The translations under genes were made by a program, and so were the position numbers. This document shows, in pieces, positions 7,397 through 14,682 of a stretch of DNA of 42,509 bases. The stretch comes from CAYNLG01 sp964397995 (GTDB lineage: Bacteria; Planctomycetota; Phycisphaerae; FEN-1346), in the NCBI GenBank assembly GCA_964397995.1, contig CAYNLG010000026.1, positions 1 through 42,509 on the forward strand, read 5' to 3'. Positions within the stretch are counted from its first letter, which is position 1, and each line of letters starts with the position of its first letter. Under the pieces are notes generated by a model. It was given only the letters and a program-made list of their open reading frames with translations, did no database searches and was not told where the DNA came from.

Positions 7397-8473
7397 TCAG
7401 CCGCCGGTCACGAGCCGCTCCAGGACCTCGAGTTCCGCCGCCCCGGCGTGGATGCCGATCGCGAGGGTCGTCTCGAAGGCCTCGCCCGGGGCGAGTTCGG
7501 GCATCAGGCCCTCCTCCCGCAGCGCCGCCCGCTCCAGCAGCGGCGCGTTGCACGGCTCGATGCCCAGGACGTACGTCCCCTCCCCCACCATCTTCCACTG
7601 GGTCAGGTGCCCGAGCGTCGCCTTCGGCCACGCCAGCGCCACCGCCAGCCCGCCCCCGAGGTCCGGGTTCACCAAGGCGGCGCGGCACAGGCCGTCGGCC
7701 CCCGCTCGCGGCTCGATCAGGTACACCTGCTCCTCGAAGCCCGGCGTCGGGTCGGCCATCGTGGTGTGGGCATCGAGGCCGGCCGCCGCGTGATCGGTGC
7801 GCGGCATCACGGACTCGGCGTCCAGGAGCAGGCGGCTCGTCGGGCCGAGCAGCGGCCACCCCAGGTTCACGTGGTAGAGCAGCATGGCCGAACTGGGCGC
7901 GAAGCCCTCGTTGGTCACGCGGTCGCGGATCACGAGGGCCCGCTCCCCGAGGCCCGTCTCGATCGTTCGCTCCAGGACCACCGTCGGCTGGAAGACCTCG
8001 GCCTCGGCCAGCCGCCCGCGCAGCCGCAGGACGTACCGGTCCCCCTCCCAGCCGCGCGTCACCGCGACGTCCGAGGCCGCCAGATGGGCGGCGCGGCCGT
8101 GGAGGCCCCACGTCTGGCCGTCCTCGGTCTGCGGGACGCCGACGTGCCGCAGGCCGCACGTCGTCACGAGCCCCGCGTAGAACGAGCGGAGCCAGCCGAG
8201 GCCCTCCGGCTCGTACCGCTCCGGCCGCACCGGCCCGGTCGGCGACTGCCAGGCCAGGGGCACGTCCCGGAACGTGGCCGCCCCGATGTCCATGCCGCGG
8301 TCCGGCAGGACCGTGAACGCCAGGCCGCCGCCCGTCCGCACGTCGATGCCGCGCATCCCCCGGGCCGGCCCGTCGTCGAAGACGAAGGGCCGGGCGTCGG
8401 CGAGCTGGGCCATGCGGCCGGCGCGGCGGCGTATTGCGCCGGGGCTCCAGGTGCCACCGAAGAGGTCCGGCAT
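7397..8473 (-). CDS. DUF4432 family, aldose 1-epimerase-like protein
   Basis: 358 residues from the ATG at 8473 with AGGAG upstream. The sequence follows the DUF4432 pattern of the galactose-mutarotase fold: DRGMDIGAATFRDVPLAW, SFYAGLVTTCGLRHVG, GLHGRAAHL with the conserved His, LLYHVNLGWPLL, and the C-terminal KMVGEGTYVLGIEPCN. These proteins are thought to bind or isomerise sugars; the true substrate is unknown. No signal peptide, so cytoplasmic. It follows the Gfo/Idh/MocA gene by 18 bp, a common pairing for sugar metabolism, which suggests they act on the same carbohydrate. Confidence 0.82.
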   Translation of the reverse strand: MPDLFGGTWSPGAIRRRAGRMAQLADARPFVFDDGPARGMRGIDVRTGGGLAFTVLPDRGMDIGAATFRDVPLAWQSPTGPVRPERYEPEGLGWLRSFYAGLVTTCGLRHVGVPQTEDGQTWGLHGRAAHLAASDVAVTRGWEGDRYVLRLRGRLAEAEVFQPTVVLERTIETGLGERALVIRDRVTNEGFAPSSAMLLYHVNLGWPLLGPTSRLLLDAESVMPRTDHAAAGLDAHTTMADPTPGFEEQVYLIEPRAGADGLCRAALVNPDLGGGLAVALAWPKATLGHLTQWKMVGEGTYVLGIEPCNAPLLERAALREEGLMPELAPGEAFETTLAIGIHAGAAELEVLERLVTGG

Positions 8474-8491
8474 GGGGGGCTCCTTTCGGGC

Positions 8492-9613
8492 TCAGCCCTT
8501 CTTCGTGCGCTTGGCCGCGCTTTTGACGACCCGCTGGCAGGCGTCGCCGCAGTTGACCTTGACCTCGGCCCCGCCCTTGGCCTGCGAGCGGTAGATGCCG
8601 TCGAGGATGGCCATGACGTAGAGCGTCTCCTCGGGCGGGACGGGAACGGGCTCGCCCTTCTCGACGGCGTCGATGAAGGCGATGATGGCCGCCCCGTGGG
8701 CCTTCGGCTCGGGGAACTCTTCGATCTGGCTGACCCGGACGATGCCGTGCTCCTGGGTCATGATCTTGCCCTGGGAGAGGTCGGCCCCGCCCTTCGTGCC
8801 GCACACCATGGCCGCCTGCATCCCCTTTTCGACCATGTTGAGGAGGAACGAGGCCTCGAGGACGAGGACGGCCCCGTCGGCGAAGCGGACGAACCCGACG
8901 GCGAAGTCTTCGACGTCGAACTCCTTGCCGTCGCGTTTCCAGTCGCCCCAGCCGGGCCGGTTGACGACGTCGTCGCGGTTGGCGAGCTTCGTCGGGGCCA
9001 CGCCGCTGACGCTGATCGGCTCCGGGAAGCCCATCATCCAGAGGACCAGGTCGAGGATGTGGACGCCGATGTCGATCAAGGGCCCGCCGCCGGCCAGGTC
9101 CTTGCGGAGGAAGCCGCCCCAGGCCGGGGCGCCGCGGCGGCGGAGCATCGACGCCTTGGCGTAGTAGACATCGCCGAGGATGCCCGCGTCAACGTACTCC
9201 TTCAGAGCCCGGTTCTTCCCGATGAACCGCATGTGCTGGCCCGTCATCAGGAGCTTGCCGGCGGCGTCGCGGGCCTTGATCAGCTTCTGGACGTCCGCCG
9301 GCGTCGGCGCGAGCGGCTTCTCACAGTACACGTGACAGCCGGCCTTGAAGGCCGCCTGGGCAATCGGCGCGTGGAAGGCATTCGGCGTCGCGATGTCGAT
9401 GACGTCGAACTCCATCGCCTTCAGCATCTCCTGGTAGTCCGTGAAGACCCGGGCGATGCCGTGCTCCAAGGCCAGGGCCTCGGCCGACTCTTTCCGCACG
9501 TCGCAGGCCGCGGTCAATTCGACGCGGCCCTCGTCCCGGAGGGGGAGCCACCCACTCATGTGGGCGCCCTTCATGATCCCGCCGGTTCCAACCAATCCAA
9601 CGCGAAGCGCCAT
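8492..9613 (-). CDS. Gfo/Idh/MocA family NAD(P)-dependent oxidoreductase
   Basis: 373 residues. The N-terminal Rossmann fold shows GLVGTGGIMKG, then DVIDIATPNAFH, and the family hallmark CEKPLAPT. The C-terminal domain has GGGPLIDIGVHILDL, which carries the Asp/His catalytic pair. Such enzymes oxidise or reduce sugar or polyol hydroxyls. No Tat or Sec signal, so it is cytoplasmic, unlike many planctomycetal paralogues that have Tat leaders. Its ATG (9613) directly abuts the pyrD stop (9614), so it is in the pyrimidine operon. AAGGAAAGG precedes it. The C-terminal tail is Lys-rich. Substrate unknown. Confidence 0.9.
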   Translation of the reverse strand: MALRVGLVGTGGIMKGAHMSGWLPLRDEGRVELTAACDVRKESAEALALEHGIARVFTDYQEMLKAMEFDVIDIATPNAFHAPIAQAAFKAGCHVYCEKPLAPTPADVQKLIKARDAAGKLLMTGQHMRFIGKNRALKEYVDAGILGDVYYAKASMLRRRGAPAWGGFLRKDLAGGGPLIDIGVHILDLVLWMMGFPEPISVSGVAPTKLANRDDVVNRPGWGDWKRDGKEFDVEDFAVGFVRFADGAVLVLEASFLLNMVEKGMQAAMVCGTKGGADLSQGKIMTQEHGIVRVSQIEEFPEPKAHGAAIIAFIDAVEKGEPVPVPPEETLYVMAILDGIYRSQAKGGAEVKVNCGDACQRVVKSAAKRTKKG

Positions 9614-10573
9614 CTACGTCGTCCTTTCCTTGGGCCCCGTCTCGACGGCCCCGACGAGGTCGCGCGGGCTGCCGCAGCCCAACCGTCCCAACGCCTCGCC
9701 CAGGGCCTCGACCAGGTCGGGCCCGGTCTTGGGGTTGATGAAACTGGCCGTGCCGACGGCCACCGCGGTCGCCCCGGCACGGAGGAACTCCAGTACGTCT
9801 TCCACGAACTGCACACCGCCCAGCCCCAGGATCGGCACCCCCGCGGGGCCGGCCACCTCCTGGTAAACCCGGTGGACCAAGTAGACGGCCACGGGCTTGA
9901 TGGCGGGCCCCGAGAGGCCGCCAGCGCCGTTCGAGAGCACCGGCCGCCCCGTCCAGGGGTCCACGCTCATGCCGCGCAGCGTGTTGATCAGCGCCAGGGC
10001 ATCGGCCCCGGCCTCGACGGCCGCCCGCGCGGTCGCCGTGATGTCCGTCACGTTCGGGCTGAGCTTCACCAGCAGCGTCGCCCGCGCGACCTCGGCCCGG
10101 ACGGCCTCCACCAGCGGCCGCAGCGCCGCCGGATCGACGCCGAACTCGATGCCCCCCTCCTTCACGTTCGGGCACGAGACGTTCAGCTCGATGCCCGCGA
10201 CCCGCTCGTCGGCCTCCAGCGCCCGGGCGATTGCCAGGTACTCGTCCCGCGACGAGCCCGCCACGTTCACGATCACCGGCACATCGTGCGCGGCGAGCGC
10301 CGGGAGCTTCTCCTCCAGGAACCGCGCCAAGCCCACGTTCGCCAGGCCGATCGCGTTCAGCATCCCGGCCCGCGTTTCGGCGAGGCGCGGCGGGGGATGG
10401 CCTTCGCGCGGCTCCAGGGTGACCGACTTCGTCGTCACCGCCCCCAGCCGCGCCAGGTCGAAGAACTCGGCCAGCTCCGTCCCGTACCCCGAGCACCCCG
10501 ACGCCGTCGCGATCGGGTTCCGCATGCGGAGGCCGCCGAGGCTCACGTTCAGGTCCACCTCGGGTCGGATCAT
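9614..10573 (-). CDS. pyrD: Dihydroorotate dehydrogenase, class 1B catalytic subunit
   Basis: 319 residues. FMN-binding TIM barrel with NPIATASGCSGYG near the start, the catalytic cysteine in ELNVSCPNVKEGG, LVKLSPNVTDI, ALALINTLRGMSVD, GGLSGPAIKP and the phosphate-binding GVPILGLGGVQ / AVAVGTASF. It oxidises dihydroorotate to orotate in pyrimidine synthesis. Class 1B enzymes pass electrons to NAD+ through PyrK, and pyrK is immediately upstream with an ATGA overlap (10570-10573), so the pair is coupled. Confidence 0.95.
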   Translation of the reverse strand: MIRPEVDLNVSLGGLRMRNPIATASGCSGYGTELAEFFDLARLGAVTTKSVTLEPREGHPPPRLAETRAGMLNAIGLANVGLARFLEEKLPALAAHDVPVIVNVAGSSRDEYLAIARALEADERVAGIELNVSCPNVKEGGIEFGVDPAALRPLVEAVRAEVARATLLVKLSPNVTDITATARAAVEAGADALALINTLRGMSVDPWTGRPVLSNGAGGLSGPAIKPVAVYLVHRVYQEVAGPAGVPILGLGGVQFVEDVLEFLRAGATAVAVGTASFINPKTGPDLVEALGEALGRLGCGSPRDLVGAVETGPKERTT

Positions 10574-11562
10574 GGCGCGTTCCAGACCAGGTCGCGGGCG
10601 TCAACGACGGGGCCTTCGCGGCACGTGAGGCGGTACGTCCACCCCGCCGCCCGCGCGGCGTCCTTCCGCTTGTGGGCGCAGGAGAGGCAGAGCCCCACCC
10701 CGCAGCCCATCCATCGTTCCAACGAGACCTGGCACGGGCTGCCGGTCTCCTCGGCCAAGGCCGCCAGGGCCCGGAGCATCGCCTCGGGGCCGCAGCCGTA
10801 GAGGGCGAGCGGCCGCCCCGCCCCGCCTGTCGCGATCCACCGCCGCAGGGCCGCGACGGCCGTACCGTGGAAACCGGCCGACCCATCGTCGGTGGCCAGA
10901 ACGACGGCGGTGCCGCTCGCGGCAAACTGCTCGACCGCGCCCGTGGCCACGGCGTCCCCGCCGGTGGGCTCGGGCGGCTCGCGGAACGCCACGGGCATGT
11001 CGCCGACGTCGCCGGCGCCGAAGAAGCAGAGCGCCTCGCGGCCGGCGGCGGCCAGGGCGTCGGCCAGGCCGAAGATCGGCGCCAGGCCGCATCCCCCCGC
11101 CACGAGCACGCCAAGGCGGTCGTCCTCTGGCGGCGTGAACCACGTCCCGAGCGGGCCGAGGACGTCGACCGCGCTCCCGATGGGCCGCGACCGCAGGAAC
11201 CGCGACCCCCGCCCCACACCGCGCACCAGCAGGTCCACCGCCACATGCCCCTCCGCGGACCGCACCCGGGCGATGCTGTACGGCCGCCGCGCGACCGGCC
11301 ACGGGCGGCCCAGCTCGATGCCCGTGGTCTCGGGCCAGGGGGCGCCCTCGGCGTCGTCGAGGACGCGGCCCTCGCTCGCCCGCAGGGAGCGGGGGTCGGC
11401 CTCGCACAGGACGTTCACGAACTGGCCGGGCCGGCTCGTCCAGTCGGGCGGGGCCTGGAGAGTGATCCAGGAGAAGTCGCGGCCGGCGGGGCGGCGGGCG
11501 CGGACCGGCAGGGCCAGCCGGCGCCGGTCCGTCTCGTCGCGCGTGGCCTCGCGGGCCGTCAT
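10570..11562 (-). CDS. pyrK: Dihydroorotate dehydrogenase electron-transfer subunit PyrK
   Basis: 330 residues from the ATG at 11562; a GAGG lies just upstream. Ferredoxin-reductase-like fold: FAD motif RRPYSIA, the GLAPIFGLADAL nucleotide-binding segment, LYGCGPEAML, and a C-terminal 2Fe-2S site C-x4-C-x2-C-x18-C in MGCGVGLCLSC and LTCREGPV. PyrK takes electrons from PyrD and hands them to NAD+. It is somewhat longer than typical PyrK (about 260). First gene of the pyrK-pyrD-oxidoreductase-DUF4432-LPP20-like string. Confidence 0.93.
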   Translation of the reverse strand: MTAREATRDETDRRRLALPVRARRPAGRDFSWITLQAPPDWTSRPGQFVNVLCEADPRSLRASEGRVLDDAEGAPWPETTGIELGRPWPVARRPYSIARVRSAEGHVAVDLLVRGVGRGSRFLRSRPIGSAVDVLGPLGTWFTPPEDDRLGVLVAGGCGLAPIFGLADALAAAGREALCFFGAGDVGDMPVAFREPPEPTGGDAVATGAVEQFAASGTAVVLATDDGSAGFHGTAVAALRRWIATGGAGRPLALYGCGPEAMLRALAALAEETGSPCQVSLERWMGCGVGLCLSCAHKRKDAARAAGWTYRLTCREGPVVDARDLVWNAP

Positions 11563-11596
11563 CAGGTCGCCTCGCCTTCCTCGGAACAGGGCGTCG

Positions 11597-11623
11597 ATTA
11601 TACCGGGCGGGGCGGCGATGCAA
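11597..11623 (-). promoter_or_regulatory. Promoter of pyrK operon
   Basis: Minus strand TATAAT at 11602-11597 with TTGCAT (11623-11618) 15 bp upstream. The -10 is consensus, the spacer is short. Predicted leader is about 30 nt, leaving room for the ribosome site. Confidence 0.5.
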
Positions 11624-11751
11624 GGCCTTTTCCAGGACGAGGCCGGCGCCGGGCGGCCGGGGCCGCCCGAAACGCCGTCACCCCCCCCCCGTCCGCGCCC
11701 GTTCCAGAAGGGAGAGGCCGCACGTCGCGCACGTCCAGGGAGGCCGAAAGG

Positions 11752-12606
11752 ATGAGCATGAGCCGACGCCAGTTCCTGAAGACCACGGGCCGCCTCGGCG
11801 CCGCCGCCGCGGCCATGGGCGTGGCTGGCCCCGGGGCCGCCGCCGAAAAGGCGCCCCTCGCCATGCCAACCATCCAGCTCGGGAATCTGAAGGTCTCGCG
11901 CCTGATCCTGGGAAGCAACCCGTTCTTCGGGTACGCCCACAAGGGCGGCGGGGTCGGCAAGGCCATGCGGGCGTACTTCACCGACGAGCGGATCGCCGCC
12001 ACCCTCGACGAGGCCGCCGCCTGGGGCGTCACCGCCGTGGCCGCCCCGCCCTTGGAGCGATGGATCGCCCTCTGGAAGGCGTACCGGGCCGGCGGGGGCA
12101 AGCTGCGGCACTGGCTGGCCCAGCCCGACCGGAAAGCCGAGACGATGAAGGAGGAGATCGCCAAGGCCGTCGAGGGCGGCGCCTCGGCCGTCTTCGTCCA
12201 GGGCCTCCGGGCGGACGAACAGTTCCGCGCCGGCGACTTCGACCGCCTCGGCCGGTGGGTCGAGCACATCCGCGGCCTGGGCGTCCCGGCCGGCCTGGCC
12301 TCGCACCGCCCGGACACGCACCCGGCGTACCAGGCGCGCGGCCTGCCGCTCGACTTCCACTTCCAGTGCTTCTACCCGGACGACCACTTCCGGCCGGAGG
12401 ACCGCGCGAAGGCCGTCGCGACCATCGCCACGCTCGTCAAGCCCGTCGTCGGCTACAAGATCCTCGCCGCGGGGCGGCTGCCCGCCAAGGACGGCTTCGC
12501 CTTCGCCCTCGAGCACCTCAAGCCCAAGGACGGCATGTGCGTCGGCGTCTTTCCGGAAGGCGACCCGGACCAAGTCGAAGAGGACGCCCGCCTGGCGTGC
12601 GGATGA
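11752..12606 (+). CDS. Tat-exported protein, probable TIM-barrel (aldo/keto-reductase-like N-terminus)
   Basis: 284 residues from ATG 11752 (or ATG 11758); AGGGAGG lies at 11738-11744. A perfect twin-arginine signal SRRQFLK is followed by an Ala-rich hydrophobic stretch ending near GPGAAA, so the folded protein is exported. The mature start, LGNLKVSRLILGSNPFFGY, looks like aldo/keto reductases, but the Tyr/Lys catalytic set of that family is not seen further on. Repeating strand-helix units (GVTAVAAPPLERW, GASAVFVQGL, GVPAGLASHRPD, KPVVGYKILAAGRL) suggest a TIM barrel. Planctomycetes carry many such Tat proteins. Function unknown. It is divergent from pyrK. Confidence 0.65.
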   Translation: MSMSRRQFLKTTGRLGAAAAAMGVAGPGAAAEKAPLAMPTIQLGNLKVSRLILGSNPFFGYAHKGGGVGKAMRAYFTDERIAATLDEAAAWGVTAVAAPPLERWIALWKAYRAGGGKLRHWLAQPDRKAETMKEEIAKAVEGGASAVFVQGLRADEQFRAGDFDRLGRWVEHIRGLGVPAGLASHRPDTHPAYQARGLPLDFHFQCFYPDDHFRPEDRAKAVATIATLVKPVVGYKILAAGRLPAKDGFAFALEHLKPKDGMCVGVFPEGDPDQVEEDARLACG

Positions 12607-12657
12607 GGCGCGGCGTCGCATTCGAGGCGGACGCTGGCGGCCGGGACCGCGCCGCGG

Positions 12658-12663
12658 TAGGCT
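12658..12663 (+). promoter_or_regulatory. -10 box of rimO, likely leaderless
   Basis: TAGGCT ends seven bases before the rimO ATG, with no Shine-Dalgarno between; no convincing -35 is visible. Listed because five other genes here show the same spacing. Confidence 0.3.
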
Positions 12664-12670
12664 GGGCGCT

Positions 12671-14041
12671 ATGACCGACCCGCACCCGCCGACCGTCGCC
12701 TTCGTCAGCCTCGGCTGCGCCAAGAATCTCGTCGATACCGAGCGCATGCTCGCGGGGCTCGCCCTGGGCGGATTCGCCCTGACGGACGAGCCCGACGGGG
12801 CCGACGTCGCCGTCGTCAACACCTGCGCGTTCATCGACCTCGCCCGCGCCGAGTCCGACGAGCACCTCGACGAGCTCGAGGCCCTCAAACGCGCCGGCCG
12901 CCTCGGCCGCGTCGTCGTCGCCGGCTGCATGGCCCAGCGGTACGGCCGCCAGGTGCTGGCGCGGCACCCGGAGGTGGACGCCGTGGTGGGCCTGGCGGGG
13001 CGGGACGCCCTGGCGAGGGCGTGCCAGGCGGCGCTCGCGCGCGGCCCGGAGACGCCGCCGCTCGTCACGGTCGAGCCCCTGCCGCCCGCGCCGCCCTCGG
13101 ACCGCGAGCGCCTCCGCCTGACGCCGCGCCACTACGCCTACCTCCGCATCAGCGAGGGCTGCGACAACCGCTGCGCCTACTGCGTCATCCCGTCCATCCG
13201 GGGGCCGCTGCGGAGCAAGCCGCCGGAGGCGGTCCTCGCCGAGGCCGAGGAACTCGTCGCCGACGGGGCGCGGGAACTGATCCTCATCGGCCAGGACACG
13301 ACGGCCTACGGGCGCGACCTGGGCGGCGGCTGGACGCTCGCGCGCCTGCTCGGAGCGCTCCGGCGCGGGAGCGGCGCCGAGTGGCTGCGGCTCCTTTACA
13401 TGCATCCGGCGTCCCTCACGGACGACGTCATCGGCGAACTGGCGGCCGGGCGGCCGCTCGTGCCCTACGCGGACCTGCCGCTCCAGCACGCCGACGACGC
13501 CGTCCTCGCCGCCATGGGCCGCCACACCAGCCGGGCCGAGATCGACGCCCTGATCGCCCGCCTGCGGGAGGCCGTGCCCGGCATCGCCCTGCGGACGACC
13601 TTCATTGTCGGCCACCCCGGCGAGACCGAGGCCGCCTTCGACCGCCTCGTCCGGTTCGTCGAGGAAGTTCGCTTTGACCACGTCGGCGTCTTCCTGTACA
13701 GTCCCGAGGCCGGGACCCCGGCGGCGGCTCTGCCGGGGGCGGTGCCGGCCGAAACCGCCCGGCGGCGGTGGGACCGCCTGATGCGGCTGGCGGACGAACG
13801 GGCCCGCGAGGCCGCCCGCGCCCGCGTCGGCGACGAACTGACCGTCCTCGTGGACGGCCCGGCGCCCCTGGAGGGCGCCTTGGCGGGCCATCACGCCGGC
13901 CAGGCCCCCGAGGTGGACGCCGGCGTGCTCATCCCGGAAGAAGACGCGGCCCCGGGCGACGCCGTGCGCGTCCGCGTCACGGGGACGGACGGATTGGACT
14001 TGGCGGCCGAGGTGCTCGGCCCGGGAGACCTCACGCGGTGA
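12671..14041 (+). CDS. rimO: Ribosomal protein S12 methylthiotransferase RimO
   Basis: 456 residues. N-terminal MTTase domain with VSLGCAKNLVDTE, NTCAFI and AGCMAQR giving the three auxiliary-cluster cysteines. Radical SAM motif C-x3-C-x2-C at SEGCDNRCAYCVIP (C164, C168, C171). C-terminal TRAM-like region from about 385 (VGDELTVLVDG). RimO adds a methylthio group to an aspartate of ribosomal protein S12. The CAKNLVD and IPSIRG signatures favour RimO over MiaB. Its TGA overlaps the GTG start of pgsA, a pairing also known elsewhere. No ribosome binding site. Confidence 0.94.
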   Translation: MTDPHPPTVAFVSLGCAKNLVDTERMLAGLALGGFALTDEPDGADVAVVNTCAFIDLARAESDEHLDELEALKRAGRLGRVVVAGCMAQRYGRQVLARHPEVDAVVGLAGRDALARACQAALARGPETPPLVTVEPLPPAPPSDRERLRLTPRHYAYLRISEGCDNRCAYCVIPSIRGPLRSKPPEAVLAEAEELVADGARELILIGQDTTAYGRDLGGGWTLARLLGALRRGSGAEWLRLLYMHPASLTDDVIGELAAGRPLVPYADLPLQHADDAVLAAMGRHTSRAEIDALIARLREAVPGIALRTTFIVGHPGETEAAFDRLVRFVEEVRFDHVGVFLYSPEAGTPAAALPGAVPAETARRRWDRLMRLADERAREAARARVGDELTVLVDGPAPLEGALAGHHAGQAPEVDAGVLIPEEDAAPGDAVRVRVTGTDGLDLAAEVLGPGDLTR

Positions 14042-14655
14042 AGCGCCACATTCCCAACATCCTCACGATCGTCCGGTTCTTCTTGGCCATCGTCTTCTTC
14101 GTGATCCTCGGCCTCTACGACCGGACCGACCCGCCCGGGTGGCCTCTGCTGGACGTGGCGACGGGCCTGTTCCTGGTGGCGGTCATCATGGACGTCATCG
14201 ACGGGCACATCGCCCGCTCCCACGGGACCATCACGACGTTCGGGCGGATCGCCGACCCGTTCGTCGACAAGATCACCATCGCCGGGGCCCTGGTGTTTTT
14301 GATCGGCGAGAACTTCGCCCCGGACGTCGCGTGGGCTCCGTGGATGGTCGTCGTCATCCTCGCCCGCGAAATCCTCGTCACGGGCATGCGCAGCTTCAGC
14401 GAATCCCACGGCATCGCCTTCAGCGCGACCTGGAGCGGCAAGGTCAAGATGCTGCTCCAGTGCATCGCCGTGACCTGGTCGCTGGTCTTCGTCGGCCACG
14501 TCGCCGGCGACCCCAGCCCGCCGGCCTGGCTCGAGGTGGGCATGCACGTGGCGGTGTGGGCGGCCACGCTCTTCACGGGCTTCAGCTGCCTGGTGTACGT
14601 GAAGCGCGGGGCCCGGCTGCTGACGATGCCGGAGCCGGAGAAAGAGACGCCGTAG
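14038..14655 (+). CDS. pgsA: CDP-diacylglycerol-glycerol-3-phosphate phosphatidyltransferase
   Basis: 205 residues from GTG 14038, overlapping the rimO stop. The CDP-alcohol transferase motif D-x2-D-G-x2-A-R-x8-G-x3-D-x3-D is complete, from DVIDGHIAR (D52) through FGRIADPFVDK. About six membrane segments. It makes phosphatidylglycerol phosphate, the first step of PG and cardiolipin synthesis. The next step, removing the phosphate, is provided by the PgpA domain of the facing gene, whose stop lies 27 bp away. The start NIPNILT-type motif (HIPNILTIVRF) is typical of PgsA. Confidence 0.92.
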   Translation: MKRHIPNILTIVRFFLAIVFFVILGLYDRTDPPGWPLLDVATGLFLVAVIMDVIDGHIARSHGTITTFGRIADPFVDKITIAGALVFLIGENFAPDVAWAPWMVVVILAREILVTGMRSFSESHGIAFSATWSGKVKMLLQCIAVTWSLVFVGHVAGDPSPPAWLEVGMHVAVWAATLFTGFSCLVYVKRGARLLTMPEPEKETP

Positions 14656-14682
14656 GCCCCCGCCGCGACGCCGCCCGCCGGG

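Noticed and set aside
7178..10801. Very long plus-strand open frame of about 1200 codons
   Set aside because: It is antisense to pyrK, pyrD, the oxidoreductase, DUF4432 and LPP20-like genes; high G+C makes long shadow frames common. Composition is Arg/Pro/Gly/His-rich without motifs.
11681..11690. Run of ten C in the pyrK/Tat gap, a possible phase-variable tract
   Set aside because: It lies outside both promoters as far as can be seen and is not in a coding start; could also be a sequencing artefact.
11563..13068. N-terminal extension of pyrK frame by about 500 codons
   Set aside because: The extension is antisense to the Tat gene and rimO; the PyrK start at 11562 with a promoter at 11602-11597 explains the gene.
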